Of a DNA stretch of 64,000 bases, positions 43,423 through 54,502 are shown piece after piece. Numbering within the stretch: the first letter of the stretch is position 1; each line of letters begins with the position of its first letter. Under the pieces are notes generated by a model that was given only the letters and a program-made list of their open reading frames with translations, did not search any database and had not been told where the DNA came from. Position numbers and translations under genes: made by a program. This DNA comes from Mycoemilia scoparia. Taxonomy: Eukaryota > Kickxellomycota > Kickxellomycetes > Kickxellales > Kickxellaceae. The stretch is from contig JANBPU010000014.1 in assembly GCA_027575805.1 (NCBI GenBank), forward strand, positions 62,001 to 126,000, written 5' to 3'.

Positions 43423-43503
43423 GGATCATGATTTTTGAAGGGTAAATGGCTATAGGCACAATAACAGCCAAATGAGCGACCATCCCTTCAAAAATAACCT
43501 CCC
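43423..43503 (+). mobile_element. Family 1 MITE-like element, subtype B, internally deleted
   Basis: 81 bp, left GGATCATGATTTTTGAAGGG, core GGCTATAGGCACAATAACAG, right CCCTTCAAAAATAACCTCCC. It is shorter than other copies, and flanking ACAT and ATAC do not match exactly. Confidence 0.65.
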
Positions 43504-44104
43504 ATACTCGATAAAGGCCCATTACAACTAACCATGTATGTGCTTTTGGAACTGGAGATCTTGATAATCCGATCAGAAAGATTCTAAGAACATGCAGGTC
43601 AATCGGCCAGTTTCCATAAACCAGTATCATGCTCGCCACCAGCCTTCTGAAAGGTCAGCACTTTAGCAACATGACTAGATGGGGATAAATTTCAGTGGGA
43701 AACACTCGAGCAAATAAGTGCCATTCCTACCAAACAGTTACGTTTGTGCATTTGGTGGGCGCCAAGCCTGAAAGACAGACACTGGCTGCGGGTTATTTGC
43801 ATTGGATATTCTGGCGAAATGGGTGACAGTCAGATGTATCGCTGCTGTAGAGAAAGGAGGGTGCAAGGGGCAGGATTTGGGGACAGGGCTTGTGTAACTG
43901 ATGGCCAGAAGCCACAGCAATGGCCAAAAAAGAGTATAGTTTGTGTTGGCGTTTGGGTGATGAACAAACCCATCCACAACATTAAGCTGGTAGTCTCCCT
44001 TCCGCATATAGCTTTCTCGAGTTGCACGCTTGCCTTGGAAGCATAGAGCTCCCACCGCCATCGACTGTATATGTATACCATTTTGCCAAGCACTGCAGCT
44101 CGGC

Positions 44105-44114
44105 GTATATAAAC
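44105..44114 (+). promoter_or_regulatory. TATA-like element upstream of the AMSH-type gene
   Basis: GTATATAAAC is followed by a pyrimidine-rich tract (CTTCTCTTTTTCTTTCAG), the usual look of a fungal core promoter. It was judged by position only. Confidence 0.4.
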
Positions 44115-44323
44115 GCTTCTCTTTTTCTTTCAGCCTCAGCATATCTCTATTCAAGCTATAGGACTTTTACTCTGCCCCTTTCCCTTTCATTTTTGTGCTG
44201 AATACTTAACGCTCACATTGTTTAAAAGATACAAATCATATCAGAGAGATACAAAAACTGGCTGCGTCATTTGTTAATAGTGGTACCCATTTTACTGCAA
44301 TTGGCTCTCCGCTTAGAATTCGA

Positions 44324-46435
44324 ATGCTCAATGAACGGGATTCCTCATTTGTCACTGAGCTTGAGCAGCAGCTTATGGGCAAGCATGGCTCTGGGTTGGA
44401 TCTTGAGGAGTTTGGGCGTCGACTAGCATACGTCAACTTCAATCCAACGGAGCTTTTAGTCCATGCTTCACGACCACCCAAAATACTTCAACATGTCCCG
44501 TTTCCAACATATATATATGTTCTCAAAAAAATGTACAAAAAGGTAAGCCTTATAGCAGTAGTATCATGGACATACATGTGTGTTTGTGTATATCACCGCA
44601 CTCCACAGATTTAAAGTTCTTTTCTAGCTTAGATGGTCTTTTCACAAACTCTGTTTTACTGCTACTGCTGTTGATTGGTCACTCTAATGTTTTGACGACT
44701 TTGTGGGGGTATATATATTTGCTTGCATAGGCCGTTTCCTTTGAAATCCAGGGTAGATTGCAAGAAGCCTGGTTCAATTATGTATACTTTACAACGTAAG
44801 TACGATGTGGCTCTTCCATTAACACTATTCAATGGCTAGACTTACATTCCATATTGATAAGTCCAAGTTGATTCAAAACTGTGCTTTTACCAAATAGCGT
44901 TTCCCAAAGATGCCTGCGGTATCATAACGACTATCGGAATCCTCAATACACACAAATAAAAAACCCACATACCAAGGTACTACATCAGAAAACCCCAATA
45001 CATATCATCCTAGCCCTATATCCTACCCTGCATCTATAACTAATGTATATATGACATCAATAAATTTCACACGTTTTCATAGAGATGCTACGCAGCACTA
45101 GAAAAGGCCAAGGAAATATTACCAAAGCTATTTAGTATATACGCCAATAACGACAATTCCCGTGAAAATAATGATGTGTCTACGACGACTGGTTCAACAA
45201 ATCCATTTGATAATTCTAATCGAACAAACAACACACGCATTGATGGTCAGACCAGCTCCGAAAATTTTCTGTCCGCATTTGTTCCATCAACATCCTCTCC
45301 AGTGGCAGTTAACCAAGCAGTAGTTATACAAGCGCCTGTTTTGCCGCCAGTGACATTTGAGAACGGGTATCATAATGGCTATGATAATAGTAACCCGTTC
45401 AATACATTCAGAAGGGTGGATAAAGAGATGTCGCATATATCAGCAATTTCTCAACCACATCTGGCTCCACAGACAAATCCAAAGAGCAGCAGCACTCTAA
45501 CTGTAAACAAGACATTCGTCAACAGCAACGGTGATTTTGATATAGAGCACAATATTCACTCAGACACCATTATCAACAGCTCAAGAAAAGCGGAGGAACC
45601 ACAAACTAAACACTGGCCTAATGGCGATATAGAATCCAAGAGGCCGCCACCACCACCACTGCCTCCTCGCCCAAAGGAGAGTGAATACTCTAGCTGCAGA
45701 CCAATTCCGCCGCCACTACCACCAAAACCACTAGAATACTCCCCGCTAATCGATACTGATATATTTGAGAGCACGGCATCTGCCATATCGAACCCTCGGG
45801 AGCCACTCAGGACAATAACCATTCCAGATAGGATTGTAGATGACTTTATAAAGGTGGCAGAACCAAACACCGAAAGGAATCTTGAAACCTGTGCAATTAT
45901 CTGTGGTGTTGAGATAGATGATAACAACTACCATGCCACGTCCCTTATTATACCCAAGCAGCATGCAACTTCAGATTCGTGTACAACAGAAAATGAGGAG
46001 GAAGTGACCCAAGTTTTGAACTTCAACAACCTGATATCCTTGGGCTGGATCCATACACATCCAACACAAACATGCTTCATGTCATCACTGGATCTTCATA
46101 CCCACTGCTCCTACCAACTGATGCTTCCTGAAGCCATTGCCATAGTCTGTGCACCAAAAAGCCACCCACATTGGGGTGTTTTCAGATTGACAGAGCCGCA
46201 CGGCCTCAACCTTATAAAGAATTGTCGTGAACCATCTCCATTCCACCCACACGATCAAACCAAACCACTTTATAATGTAAGTTTGGTATCTATATATTTG
46301 TATATCTATTTTGATTACATTTTTAGCATATTAACAGCTTTTAAACACTTGGCTCTATGTATATAGGAAACATACCCAGTTGGACATGTAGTCATGTCAC
46401 CATGTGAATTATTTATACTTGACCTGCGATATTAA
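44324..46435 (+). CDS. sst2: AMSH/Sst2-type K63 deubiquitinase (JAMM metalloprotease)
   Basis: Five exons: 44324-44542, 44731-44795, 44898-44976, 45083-46276, 46367-46435; 541 residues. The N-terminal helical region resembles the USP8-dimer/MIT-like part of AMSH (T-E-L-L-V-H-A ... E-I-Q-G-R-L-Q-E-A-W ... R-Y-H-N-D-Y). A disordered middle with poly-Pro motifs (PPPPPLPPRPK, PPPLPPKP) could bind SH3 domains. The C-terminal MPN+ domain is complete: E-T-C-A-I-I-C-G, H-T-H-P-T-Q-T-C-F-M-S-S-L-D-L-H-T-H and A-I-V-C-A-P-K, so zinc ligands and catalytic Glu are present. The enzyme trims K63-linked ubiquitin from cargo at endosomes with ESCRT-0. The frame stays open about 100 nt upstream of ATG 44324 with protein-like residues (REIQKLAASF), but no upstream ATG is found, so a first exon may be missing. 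Confidence 0.92.
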
Positions 46436-47138
46436 TTATAAAACTAAATTATACGAAATTTGGCCACGATTTTTTGTTTTATTATTGCATAAATGTATTT
46501 ATTATCCTATTATATAATATAAAGCTGATTCCATCCACCAAACTACAAGACATCTTCTTACTATTGACGGTGTATATACAAAATAAATTTATAATGTTGC
46601 TAAAAAGGTATTTGAAAAGCACAGATGCTACATAATGTTATAAGTATGCTGGGATATTTGGTTCAGCAACAAAAATAGATGAAATGGCTATTTTTAAAGC
46701 TCAAGATTACCTTTCTCGCTCACATCCTTGTAAAATCGCACAATCTTCAACTTAGAATTGAGCAAAGTTTTGTCTGTAGTCAAAAACTTCATAGTTGTAT
46801 ATGGTCGAGTTTCACTACTGATCAGCCACAGAACAGCTACGGATAGGTCCCAGTAAAATGTCCTATAAATTTGAATAATAGATTTTAAAGTTCGCAAAAG
46901 TTCTGATGTATGTCGAGATATATATTGTTCTTTCAGGGATGGTGTGGAACTGACTTTCCTCCTGAATGTATGTATCATTATTGTTATAATTGGCTGTACT
47001 ATTATTGTTATTATTATTGTTACTTAATGATTACCAACTATTAATTATTACTATTTCTTTGGTTTGTATATTCATATACTTTTATTATAAATTTTGAGGG
47101 CCTTTATATGCCTAATATCTTGTGAAATAAAGCCATAT

Positions 47139-47368
47139 GAGTGATTATTTTCGAAGGGTGACTTTTTGTGGCCAACGATTAAAGGGGGAACTACAACCAA
47201 ATGGATGATCACCATTTGTTAGTAGATGGGCAATAATTTTTGAAGAATGGAAGTTCGCTAGTAAAACTGGACATTCACTTGGCTGTGATCCCCCTATAAT
47301 CATCAGTCATCAAAATTTATCCTTCAAAAATTATTGCCCAGATGGTCCCCCTCTAAAAATAACTACAC
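47139..47368 (+). mobile_element. Family 1 MITE-like element, subtype B, carrying a nested copy
   Basis: The outer element starts GAGTGATTATTTTCGAAGGG and ends CTCTAAAAATAACTACAC, flanked by ATAT (47135-47138 and 47369-47372). It is split by the inner element at 47228-47339; without the insert its length is about 114 bp, like other subtype B copies. Confidence 0.8.
47228..47339 (+). mobile_element. Family 1 MITE-like element, subtype A, nested
   Basis: 112 bp from GGGCAATAATTTTTGAAGAA to TCCTTCAAAAATTATTGCCC, flanked by AGAT (47224-47227 and 47340-47343). It sits inside the outer subtype B copy. Confidence 0.85.
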
Positions 47369-47654
47369 ATATGTGGATTGGCTTTAATAGAGCTAATTAT
47401 GACTTTTCAACCAATTTTTATAAATCAATAAACGCCAAGCCAAAATTCTTCAAATTCAGGGTAGTCAATGTGTCAACTCTTGCTAAATAAAAATGGTGCA
47501 CTTGAAACATTGTAAATTTAGTTGATCGTATAATAATACTCTAAACCAAGGTTGCAAATCTTGGCATAAAATATTGCAAAGAACACAAATGTGTATCAAC
47601 AAACACATCTAACTAATCATGTTTCTTTTCCTACTATAAATCATTTATTTCGTA

Positions 47655-47800
47655 CCATTACATCAGACTACAGTTGGAATCAAATATGTGGTGGACTAAA
47701 GTGGGTGCTCAGATTTAGCCCAATAGTCAGACATTTTATATACAATTCCCGTAGGCCATTTTGCCTAAGGTAGTGTAAACTTTGACCATTTGGATAAAAA
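47655..47800. repeat. Family 3 dispersed repeat, copy 2
   Basis: It shares blocks with 28862-28985 in the same direction (TTTAGCCCAAT, CATTTTATATACA, TTTTGCCTA and CTTTGACCATTT). Its left end CTACAGTTGGAATCAAATATGTGGTGG mirrors the right end of the first copy. Confidence 0.45.
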
Positions 47801-48177
47801 TTTAGCGCATCATAAGCTTTGCTTTGGGCACAATCATAAAGATTTATAAATATAGAGTTTGCCCCCTTCCTATTGATGGCATGCCTCATTCCAAAAAACA
47901 TAAATGGGCTGTAAAGGTATCAGAAACTGAGAGCGTGTATTAGTTTTCTCTAAATTTTCTCTATCTCTTTCTATATCTACTGCAAAACATTTTATAAGTT
48001 GGACTTTTCTCAGCTCACAGATATACCATAGCCGCATACCAAACATTCTGTTTATCTTCTCTTTAGCACAAAAATTACAAAATTTTAGTGGTATTATAAA
48101 GACGTTGCCTTTATCTCTCTCTCTCTCTCTCTCACAAAAATAGAAGTGCACAAGTAGCAGAAAACATAGCTCATAAA

Positions 48178-49212
48178 ATGTCTCAAGTAAATAACATGAA
48201 TCACACAGTAGTATCAATGAACGACAACGAAGCCACAAATCACTTATCAACCAGACGCCCAAATATTAGTAATGCTCCAGAAAGGCAATATGGTGGTTTT
48301 GCTGATGCGTCTGAATTGTCGCCAAACACAGGCGAAAGCGATACTACTTTGGTAGAAGAAAATCAATATGGTGGTTCTGTTGATGCATCTGAGTCGTCTC
48401 CAAACACAGGCGAAAACGATACTACTTTGGTAGAAGAAAAACAAATTGATTCCATTAACGACAAAGTCAAAAAAATGGCAGATGGTACTAAGGAAAATGC
48501 GGACGAATTAAATAACCGCACAACTCATCTATTTTTAAAGACCATGGAAACTTCAGATAGAATGAAGACCACGCAGGAAGCCATGGGTAAGCTATATTTA
48601 AAATTATAAAGTAAATCCAGATAGACATGCATACTACACCATATATATCAGACCATTAAACCTTCATTATCTACTTTATATTGCAACTAATTTAGAGGAG
48701 GTAAGAAGCATTGCTGAGGAGGCTGGAAAGGATACGGTAGATCTCAAAAAGAAGCAAAAAAGAAAAGCAATGAAAAAGAAGATCATTTTTATTCTCTTGA
48801 TTATCTTACTTTGTGCGCTTATCCTCTCTATAGTTCTGCCATGTAAGTACCGTGAAATTTATGACAACTTTAGTTTATAATATGCTTATTGTTGAATATT
48901 TAACAGATTTTAACCAACCTACCTCTTTTTTGTATGGTTATAGTGACTATAAACAAGTAACCGAAATTGTGTGCATTCATGCAACCATCATTATTTATGT
49001 AAATAAATTTTCTTACTACATTTTATTCTATCTAGTATCAGTTAATCTTGCGAACATAGCCTTCACATGATTTTATTTCGTGTTTTGAGAGTTAGCTGAA
49101 AGTAAAGGTAAACAAAACTACAGCCAGATTCCATTGGTTATAATTTTGCGGCTTCGACTAAATTATCAGGTTTTAGAATTCCAAATCAGACAAAAATGCG
49201 TGAGGTTTTTGG
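48178..49212 (+). CDS. Tail-anchored coiled-coil protein, synaptobrevin (R-SNARE)-like; 3' end uncertain
   Basis: Exon 1 48178-48586 and exon 2 48696-48842 join cleanly in phase; a short third exon starts at 49096. The first 90 residues are Asn/Ser/Thr-rich and contain a 26-residue tandem duplication (DNA units 48286-48363 and 48364-48441). Residues about 93-155 form heptad-like helices (I-D-S-I-N-D-K-V-K-K-M-A-D-G-T ... L-N-N-R-T-T-H-L), then a very basic stretch (KKKQKRKAMKKK) and one hydrophobic helix (IIFILLIILLCALILSIVLP). That order, coiled coil then basic then tail anchor, is typical of SNAREs such as synaptobrevin, but the core is not close enough for a firm assignment. The last exon may end at TGA 49202-49204 after a further intron (...SESKDKNA) or run longer; this is undecided. 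Confidence 0.6.
48286..48441 (+). repeat. Two tandem 78-bp units inside the SNARE-like gene
   Basis: Units start at 48286 and 48364 with CAATATGGTGGTT and differ at only a handful of positions; the repeat keeps the frame and duplicates 26 residues. Confidence 0.9.
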
Positions 49213-49515
49213 AAAGAAGTCTGATAGTAAGCAGCACACAGGCTGCTATTCTACTTGCATTTGATCACACAAGTGAAATTTCACAGAATAACAGCTGAAC
49301 ACAAAAGCTATTGGTTGTTTGTAATATCAATAAGTTCTTTCGTAATCACCACCAGAAAACAGCTGTTCCAATAGACTCTGTCAATATCTTGACGACGATT
49401 ATAAACGAGAACTCCCCCTTCTTGTTTTTACTCTCATACCCCCCTGATTTATTTATCTATTTTTATTTTTCCGGTCTTTCGTTCAGATAAATAACAATCA
49501 AAACCAAACGGAAAA
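49213..49515. other. Intergenic upstream of COX15
   Basis: About 300 bp, pyrimidine-rich toward COX15, with no gene seen. Confidence 0.4.
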
Positions 49516-51372
49516 ATGCCTGGCAGCAAGTGTCCAAGGATCTTGCTTGCTACAGGTGTCAGTATCAGTAGGCTGACCAGCAAATCTATATCAATAAACG
49601 GACCCTTTATAACGCGTCTACACTACTCATGTATTGGGATCAAGCCCGTCAATAGTAGCAAAGGGACTGCATTCCCCTCAGTTTCCGAATCTTTGGGAAG
49701 CAGTGGATTCGAAATCAAATTTAGAAATTCGACTCTACGCAACATGAGTTTTGCTGAGAACAAACGCAGCCATTCACAAATAGCGAGACTGCTATTCAAG
49801 AATAGCATGGCAGAGGCGTTTCAGATAAATCGAAACATGACATCAAATGCCGCCCAGTCAGCAGCTGGAAGGGGCCCAACTATAGAGCTGTATGCGACTG
49901 GCGGTGTACCACCTAACCAGTCTAAACTATTTGGGCAGTCATTCAAAAAAGCTGCTACACAAATATCATCATCTTTATTATCGCAAAGTGGGCAAGGAAA
50001 AGGATCAAAGAGCAATCAAACTAACATTGATGAGAAGATCCCGCCCATTGATAGGCCCATTGTTGGTTATTGGATGCTGTTCTGTGCATCTATGGTGTTC
50101 GGCATCATAGTGTGGGGCGGTCTAACCAGGCTAACAGAATCAGGGCTATCGATTGTAGAATGGGCACCAGTTCGTGGGGCTAAGCTTCCTACTTCAGAAG
50201 AAGAGTGGGAGCTTGAGTTTGAAAAATACAAGCAATTCCCCGAATACAAGAGGATCCACGTTGGCTTATCTTTGGATGACTTTAAGCGTATTTACTTTAT
50301 GGAATGGTTCCATCGCAATATCGGGCGACTCATTGGTTTAGTCTTTGGTCTTCCCGCAATCTACTTTATTAGAAAGGGATACATCTCCCGTGGAAACATT
50401 GGTAAAACTGTTGGATTGGGAGTCCTGCTTTTAGGTCAAGGCGCAATGGGATGGTACATGGTATCTTCGGGTCTCAAGAAGGAGCTTGAGGAAGTTCCAC
50501 ATGCAGTCCCTCGCGTCAGCCATTATCGCCTGGCTGCCCATCTTGGGCTTGCTTATCTCTTCTTCGCTGGTCTCTGCCTCCATGGCTGGTCGACACTGAG
50601 AATGAATAGGCTTGTCAAAGGCAAGATTAAGAATGCCGAAGCCATCAACAAGCTCCTACTCGACCCATCGGTTAGATCGTTTAACAGGAAGGTTATCGCA
50701 GCTACCTGCCTTGTCCTATTGACATCTCTATCGGGTGCCTTTGTTGCTGGCCTTGATGCTGGCCTTATATACAACACCTTCCCGCACATGGGCGACAACA
50801 TCGTTCCCCCAACAAGTGAGCTCTGGCATCCACTATTCTCGCGTGATCTGGCAGGTAACCCACAGAGCATGTGGTTCAACATCATTGAGAACCCCACAAC
50901 AGTCCAACTCAACCACCGTGTCCTGGTAAGTTTCTTACAATTTAAACATGGTTCTATAGACGATGTACACACCCTATCCAAAAACAGCCATTGTGGGAAC
51001 AATTCTACAATAGGGCTACTAGTGCATCTCCAATCACCACTTCAACAAACATATAACTGCAATTGTAGCTATGACTAACATACATGATGCATTGTTCCCT
51101 CTACACCTTAGGCTATAAGCACGTTCTTCATCATCTCAGCACTATGGTGGAAGAGTAGATCCTTGAAGCTAAACCCTGCATCAAGAAGACTCTGCCATGC
51201 CCTCATGGCTGCTGTTTCGATGCAAGTGGGGCTTGGAATCGCCACACTGGTAGATTTGGTTCCAATATCCTTGGCCTCGGCCCACCAAGCCAACTCAGTA
51301 GGACTTTTGACAGCCGCACTGGGATTGATTCACGCACTTCGCCCCCTGCCCCGCATGGTTGTACCCATTTAA
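49516..51372 (+). CDS. COX15: Heme A synthase (Cox15)
   Basis: Two exons: 49516-50925 and 51112-51372; 556 residues. A Ser/Arg-rich N-terminus of about 165 residues probably contains the mitochondrial presequence and is longer than in yeast. Then follow the conserved Cox15 motifs: R-P-I-V-G-Y-W ... G-G-L-T-R-L-T-E-S-G-L-S-I-V-E-W, F-M-E-W-F-H-R-N-I-G-R (heme-ligand His), G-x-M-G-W-Y-M-V-S-S-G-L, H-Y-R-L-A-A-H-L, G-A-F-V-A-G-L-D-A-G, Q-L-N-H-R-V-L and, in exon 2, S-A-H-Q-A-N-S. Eight transmembrane helices fit. The enzyme oxidises the C8 methyl of heme O to the formyl group of heme A in the inner mitochondrial membrane, for cytochrome c oxidase. Confidence 0.97.
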
Positions 51373-52041
51373 GGACATAATAATGAAATCAGAAGTGGAA
51401 ATGTCACTCTGTGTGTGTGTGTGTGTGTTGTAAGCCACTTGTGCTCCCTTCCAATATCATATCTTTCCGTTTATTTTTTGCTAACAAGGACTTGTGAATA
51501 AACAAAATAGAGTGCTTGTGGAATCGAAAATTGCCCTATTCATTGCAATGTGGCTGTCATTTGTTAGGGCCACAATGAAGAAAAAGTGGAATTGAGGATC
51601 TCGAAGATTTACTAGACACCACAAAAGAGGCTGTGTTTGTATGCACATGTGTAGTTTTGGCAGTGTTTTGATAGATTCACACGGATGTTCTTGGATTGAA
51701 CGAGTGTCTATGAAACGTCAAGTGTGTTTGGTTGGCTGGGTGATTGATTGATGCTCATCGATTCACACTGTTGTTGATTTTGTTCGCTGCTTGGGCCAAG
51801 TATTTAATGAGTGACTGCCTGCCAGCCAGCTAGCCAGCCAGCCATCCATCCATCACCATTTGCAGCATTTTTTACACACCCATACGACCTTTTCTTTCCT
51901 TTATTTTTCTACATATCACAATACTGTCACTATATTAATCTTTGGATACCAACATATTCTTGTGTGTGTCTATCCTTATAACGTCTGGCACCCTGATACT
52001 TGAATAAACGCGGGACATTATATCATCAACGTCGAACTTTT
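51373..52041. other. Intergenic between COX15 and Bem46-like gene
   Basis: 670 bp. It has a GTGTGTGT microsatellite (about 51410-51428) and a short run of CCAGCCAG/CCATCCAT (51824-51853). No gene is seen. Confidence 0.4.
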
Positions 52042-53773
52042 ATGATATACATTCTAATTTACATCTTTCAATACATGAAGGAAATGCTTGGAGCCATTTG
52101 GGACTACAGTCCCTATATTATCAAATACTCGGCCTTCATGGTAGGGGCTCTGGGCTTCTTTGGCCTGTTGGCTTTGTGGATGTTTCAATGTGACTTGGTT
52201 TATCCATCGAGTTTTCCAGCAACTTCGCGTGAAAGGGTAAGCATGTTTTATTTGTTGAATTTGAATGTGACAAGCAAAAGAAGAAGCGAGAAAGTATATG
52301 ATATGCACCTTTCGACCACCTGAGCAATGTCTTGTATATGTCTGTCTTTCTGTGTGTGTGTGTGTGTGTCTCTCCTCAACACTTTTATTGCTTGAGCATA
52401 TTTTACATAATACAATCACCGGATCCAGAGAACATAAAGTAATATGTGATTTCGCAATTAGGTTCCTTTGCCTTCCCAGTATGGTATGCCAGACTTCGAT
52501 GACGTGCATCTTGATACACACGATAATGTTAAGATCCGTGGATATCTGATCAAGCGCCCCACCGAGGACGAGACACGCAAAGCTCCCACGATCCTCTATT
52601 TACAAGCCAATGCTGGAAATATTGTAAGTGAATCAGCAAACTATCTAGAAAGTAAATGTATTGAGTAGCAATTGCGCCCATTGCCTATGATCTATTCTAG
52701 ATGCATATATGAAGCCTTTTCTTCTCTGTACTAATTGTGTTGTGTATTTTTATTGGAAACTATAGGGACACCGTCTTCCAATTGCAAAGATGTTGTATGA
52801 TTCATTGAATTGCAATATCTTCATGCTTTCATATCGCGGCTATGGTTTGAGCGAAGGTCAGCCTCGTGAAGCTGGTATCCGTTTGGATGCTTTGACAGCA
52901 CTTGAATTTATTCGCAGTCACCACTTGACTGCTAACACCAAGCTCATTGCTTACGGACAATCCCTTGGCGGTGCTGTTGCCATTGATATTATTGCTAACG
53001 AGCCCAATGAGGTAAGAGATGTATTAATCAGAAATGCTTCTTTATACCTATGATATTTCGACGATGTCTTTTAATATATAACTAATAAGATCTGCTTTCA
53101 ATGTCACTGTAGTTCGCTGGAGCCATTCTTGAAAACACCTTCCTGAGTATTGTAAGTTTTACTTCGTTTAATGTATTAATGAATCGCACCAATATCGCAA
53201 AACGTACATTACTAACTATAATATTTATCTTCCATGCACATTGTCATTGTCTGTCTGACATAGCCCAAGCTCATCCCATCCGTTATGCCATGGTTAAAAT
53301 ACGTTAGCTTCCTATCATCCGAAAAGTGGTGCTCGGAAGACCAAATCAAAAAGATTACCAATGTGCCTATTCTGTTCCTTTCTGGCCAGCAGGATGATCT
53401 TGTCCCCTCAGAGCACATGAAAATGCTGTACGACCTATCGAGCGCTTATAATGAGAAACCGGTATCTATTGAGCTGTTCCCCAATGGCAAACACAACGAC
53501 ACATGTGTCCAGCCCGAATATTTTGACAAGGTCAAGCAGTGGTGGGAAATCAACGTCATTCCTGCACCCAAATACAAGCCGACCGGGCGAGTCGGTGGCG
53601 AACTCCGTGAAATTTCAAGGAAGTCCGTTGATGGTGATGATGACACTGAAAAGACAGAAGAATCCAATATCCAGGAAAAACCCATTGGCGCCAATGTATC
53701 CGAAAAATCCAAGCGCGAGACTATGGTGGAGGACATTACAGAGGTTGAAACGGACCTTGATGATTCAGAATAG
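52042..53773 (+). CDS. Bem46/ABHD13-type alpha/beta hydrolase
   Basis: Five exons: 52042-52236, 52462-52623, 52766-53011, 53113-53151, 53264-53773; 383 residues. An N-terminal membrane anchor (about 28-52) is followed by D-L-V-Y-P-S-S-F-P, a family marker. The fold then shows L-Y-L-Q-A-N-A-G-N-I-G-H-R (oxyanion region), Y-R-G-Y-G-L-S-E-G, the nucleophile elbow Y-G-Q-S-L-G-G-A, E-N-T-F-L-S-I, S-G-Q-Q-D-D-L-V-P (Asp) and G-K-H-N-D-T (His). All catalytic triad positions are present. Bem46 homologues are ER or plasma-membrane-associated serine hydrolases linked to polarity in fungi; the substrate is unknown. The acidic C-terminal tail of about 70 residues is extra. An alternative start is the Met at 52075. 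One exon is just 39 nt. Confidence 0.92.
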
Positions 53774-54502
53774 AAATTGGCAGAATTTTCGTTTTTATAT
53801 TCCCTTTTGTTTTTTACATAGCTTTCGTATCCAAATGTTATTACCCAAGCTACAATATTTTATTTCGTGTGTATTCTACACATTTGTTGTCAGATAAATA
53901 TCTATAAAGCTGCAAAAGTGTTTCCTGTTTAGAATAGCACTCTAGCCACACATCTAATCCACAACTTCATTTCATATGACCTGTCCAGGCCTTTGTTTGG
54001 CAGAAATGAACGTGTATGAACGTACTGTGTGCATCGTTTGCATTTGGAACAACGCAGATTTCGGTTTCATTAAATTGCCAGTTGGGTAGCAGTCACGTCA
54101 CATATTACAGCTAAAACCAACAGGCATATGCACACACAGCTCGGATAAGCGTAGCTTGAATCCTTTATTGTGCGGCATTTAACTAAACCCAGCAATAACC
54201 ACCAAAGGCATTGGATATAAACATATGTTGTAATGTATTAATAAAACAAGATGAAGGCAAAAAGAACATCAATACAAAAATCTAAAAGAGCATGCCAATT
54301 TTATGTACACTTTGTGTATGTATAGAATTTTTTGGTTTTTATGATTAAGCTTAGGTAAGAGAGGGCAAAGAGCCGGGTCACGATGTTTGTGTATGCATCA
54401 TAAACAGCTCCTCGACCTGCCGCTTACATAATCAATAGATATAAATGCACAAGGGATGTTGGCTTAGACTCTTCAGAATGGGGATGCACATCAAAGATTA
54501 TT
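53774..54502. other. Intergenic, converging genes
   Basis: About 730 bp between the 3' ends of the hydrolase and ureidoglycolate lyase; no gene or element is seen. Confidence 0.4.

Larger units (their letters stand above)
43360..44323. other. Intergenic with a short family 1 element and the AMSH promoter
   Basis: About 960 bp. A deleted family 1 copy lies at 43423-43503. A TATA-like GTATATAAAC lies near 44105-44114 on the + strand, about 210 bp upstream of the chosen AMSH start codon. Confidence 0.45.
46436..48177. other. 1.7-kb gene-free region with nested family 1 and family 3 repeats
   Basis: It contains the nested pair of family 1 elements (47139-47368) and a family 3 repeat (about 47655-47800). 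An open frame of 94 codons on the minus strand (46694-46978) is not supported by composition or partners. A CT repeat lies at about 48114-48131, just upstream of the next gene. Confidence 0.45.

Noticed and set aside
46694..46978. 94-codon open frame on the minus strand
   Set aside because: No recognisable domain or splice partner; it lies in a repeat-rich gap. It could be a relic but cannot be supported.
51405..51430. GT dinucleotide run
   Set aside because: Simple microsatellite; noted only as sequence context, as are the CA, TA, AAT and GCA runs elsewhere.
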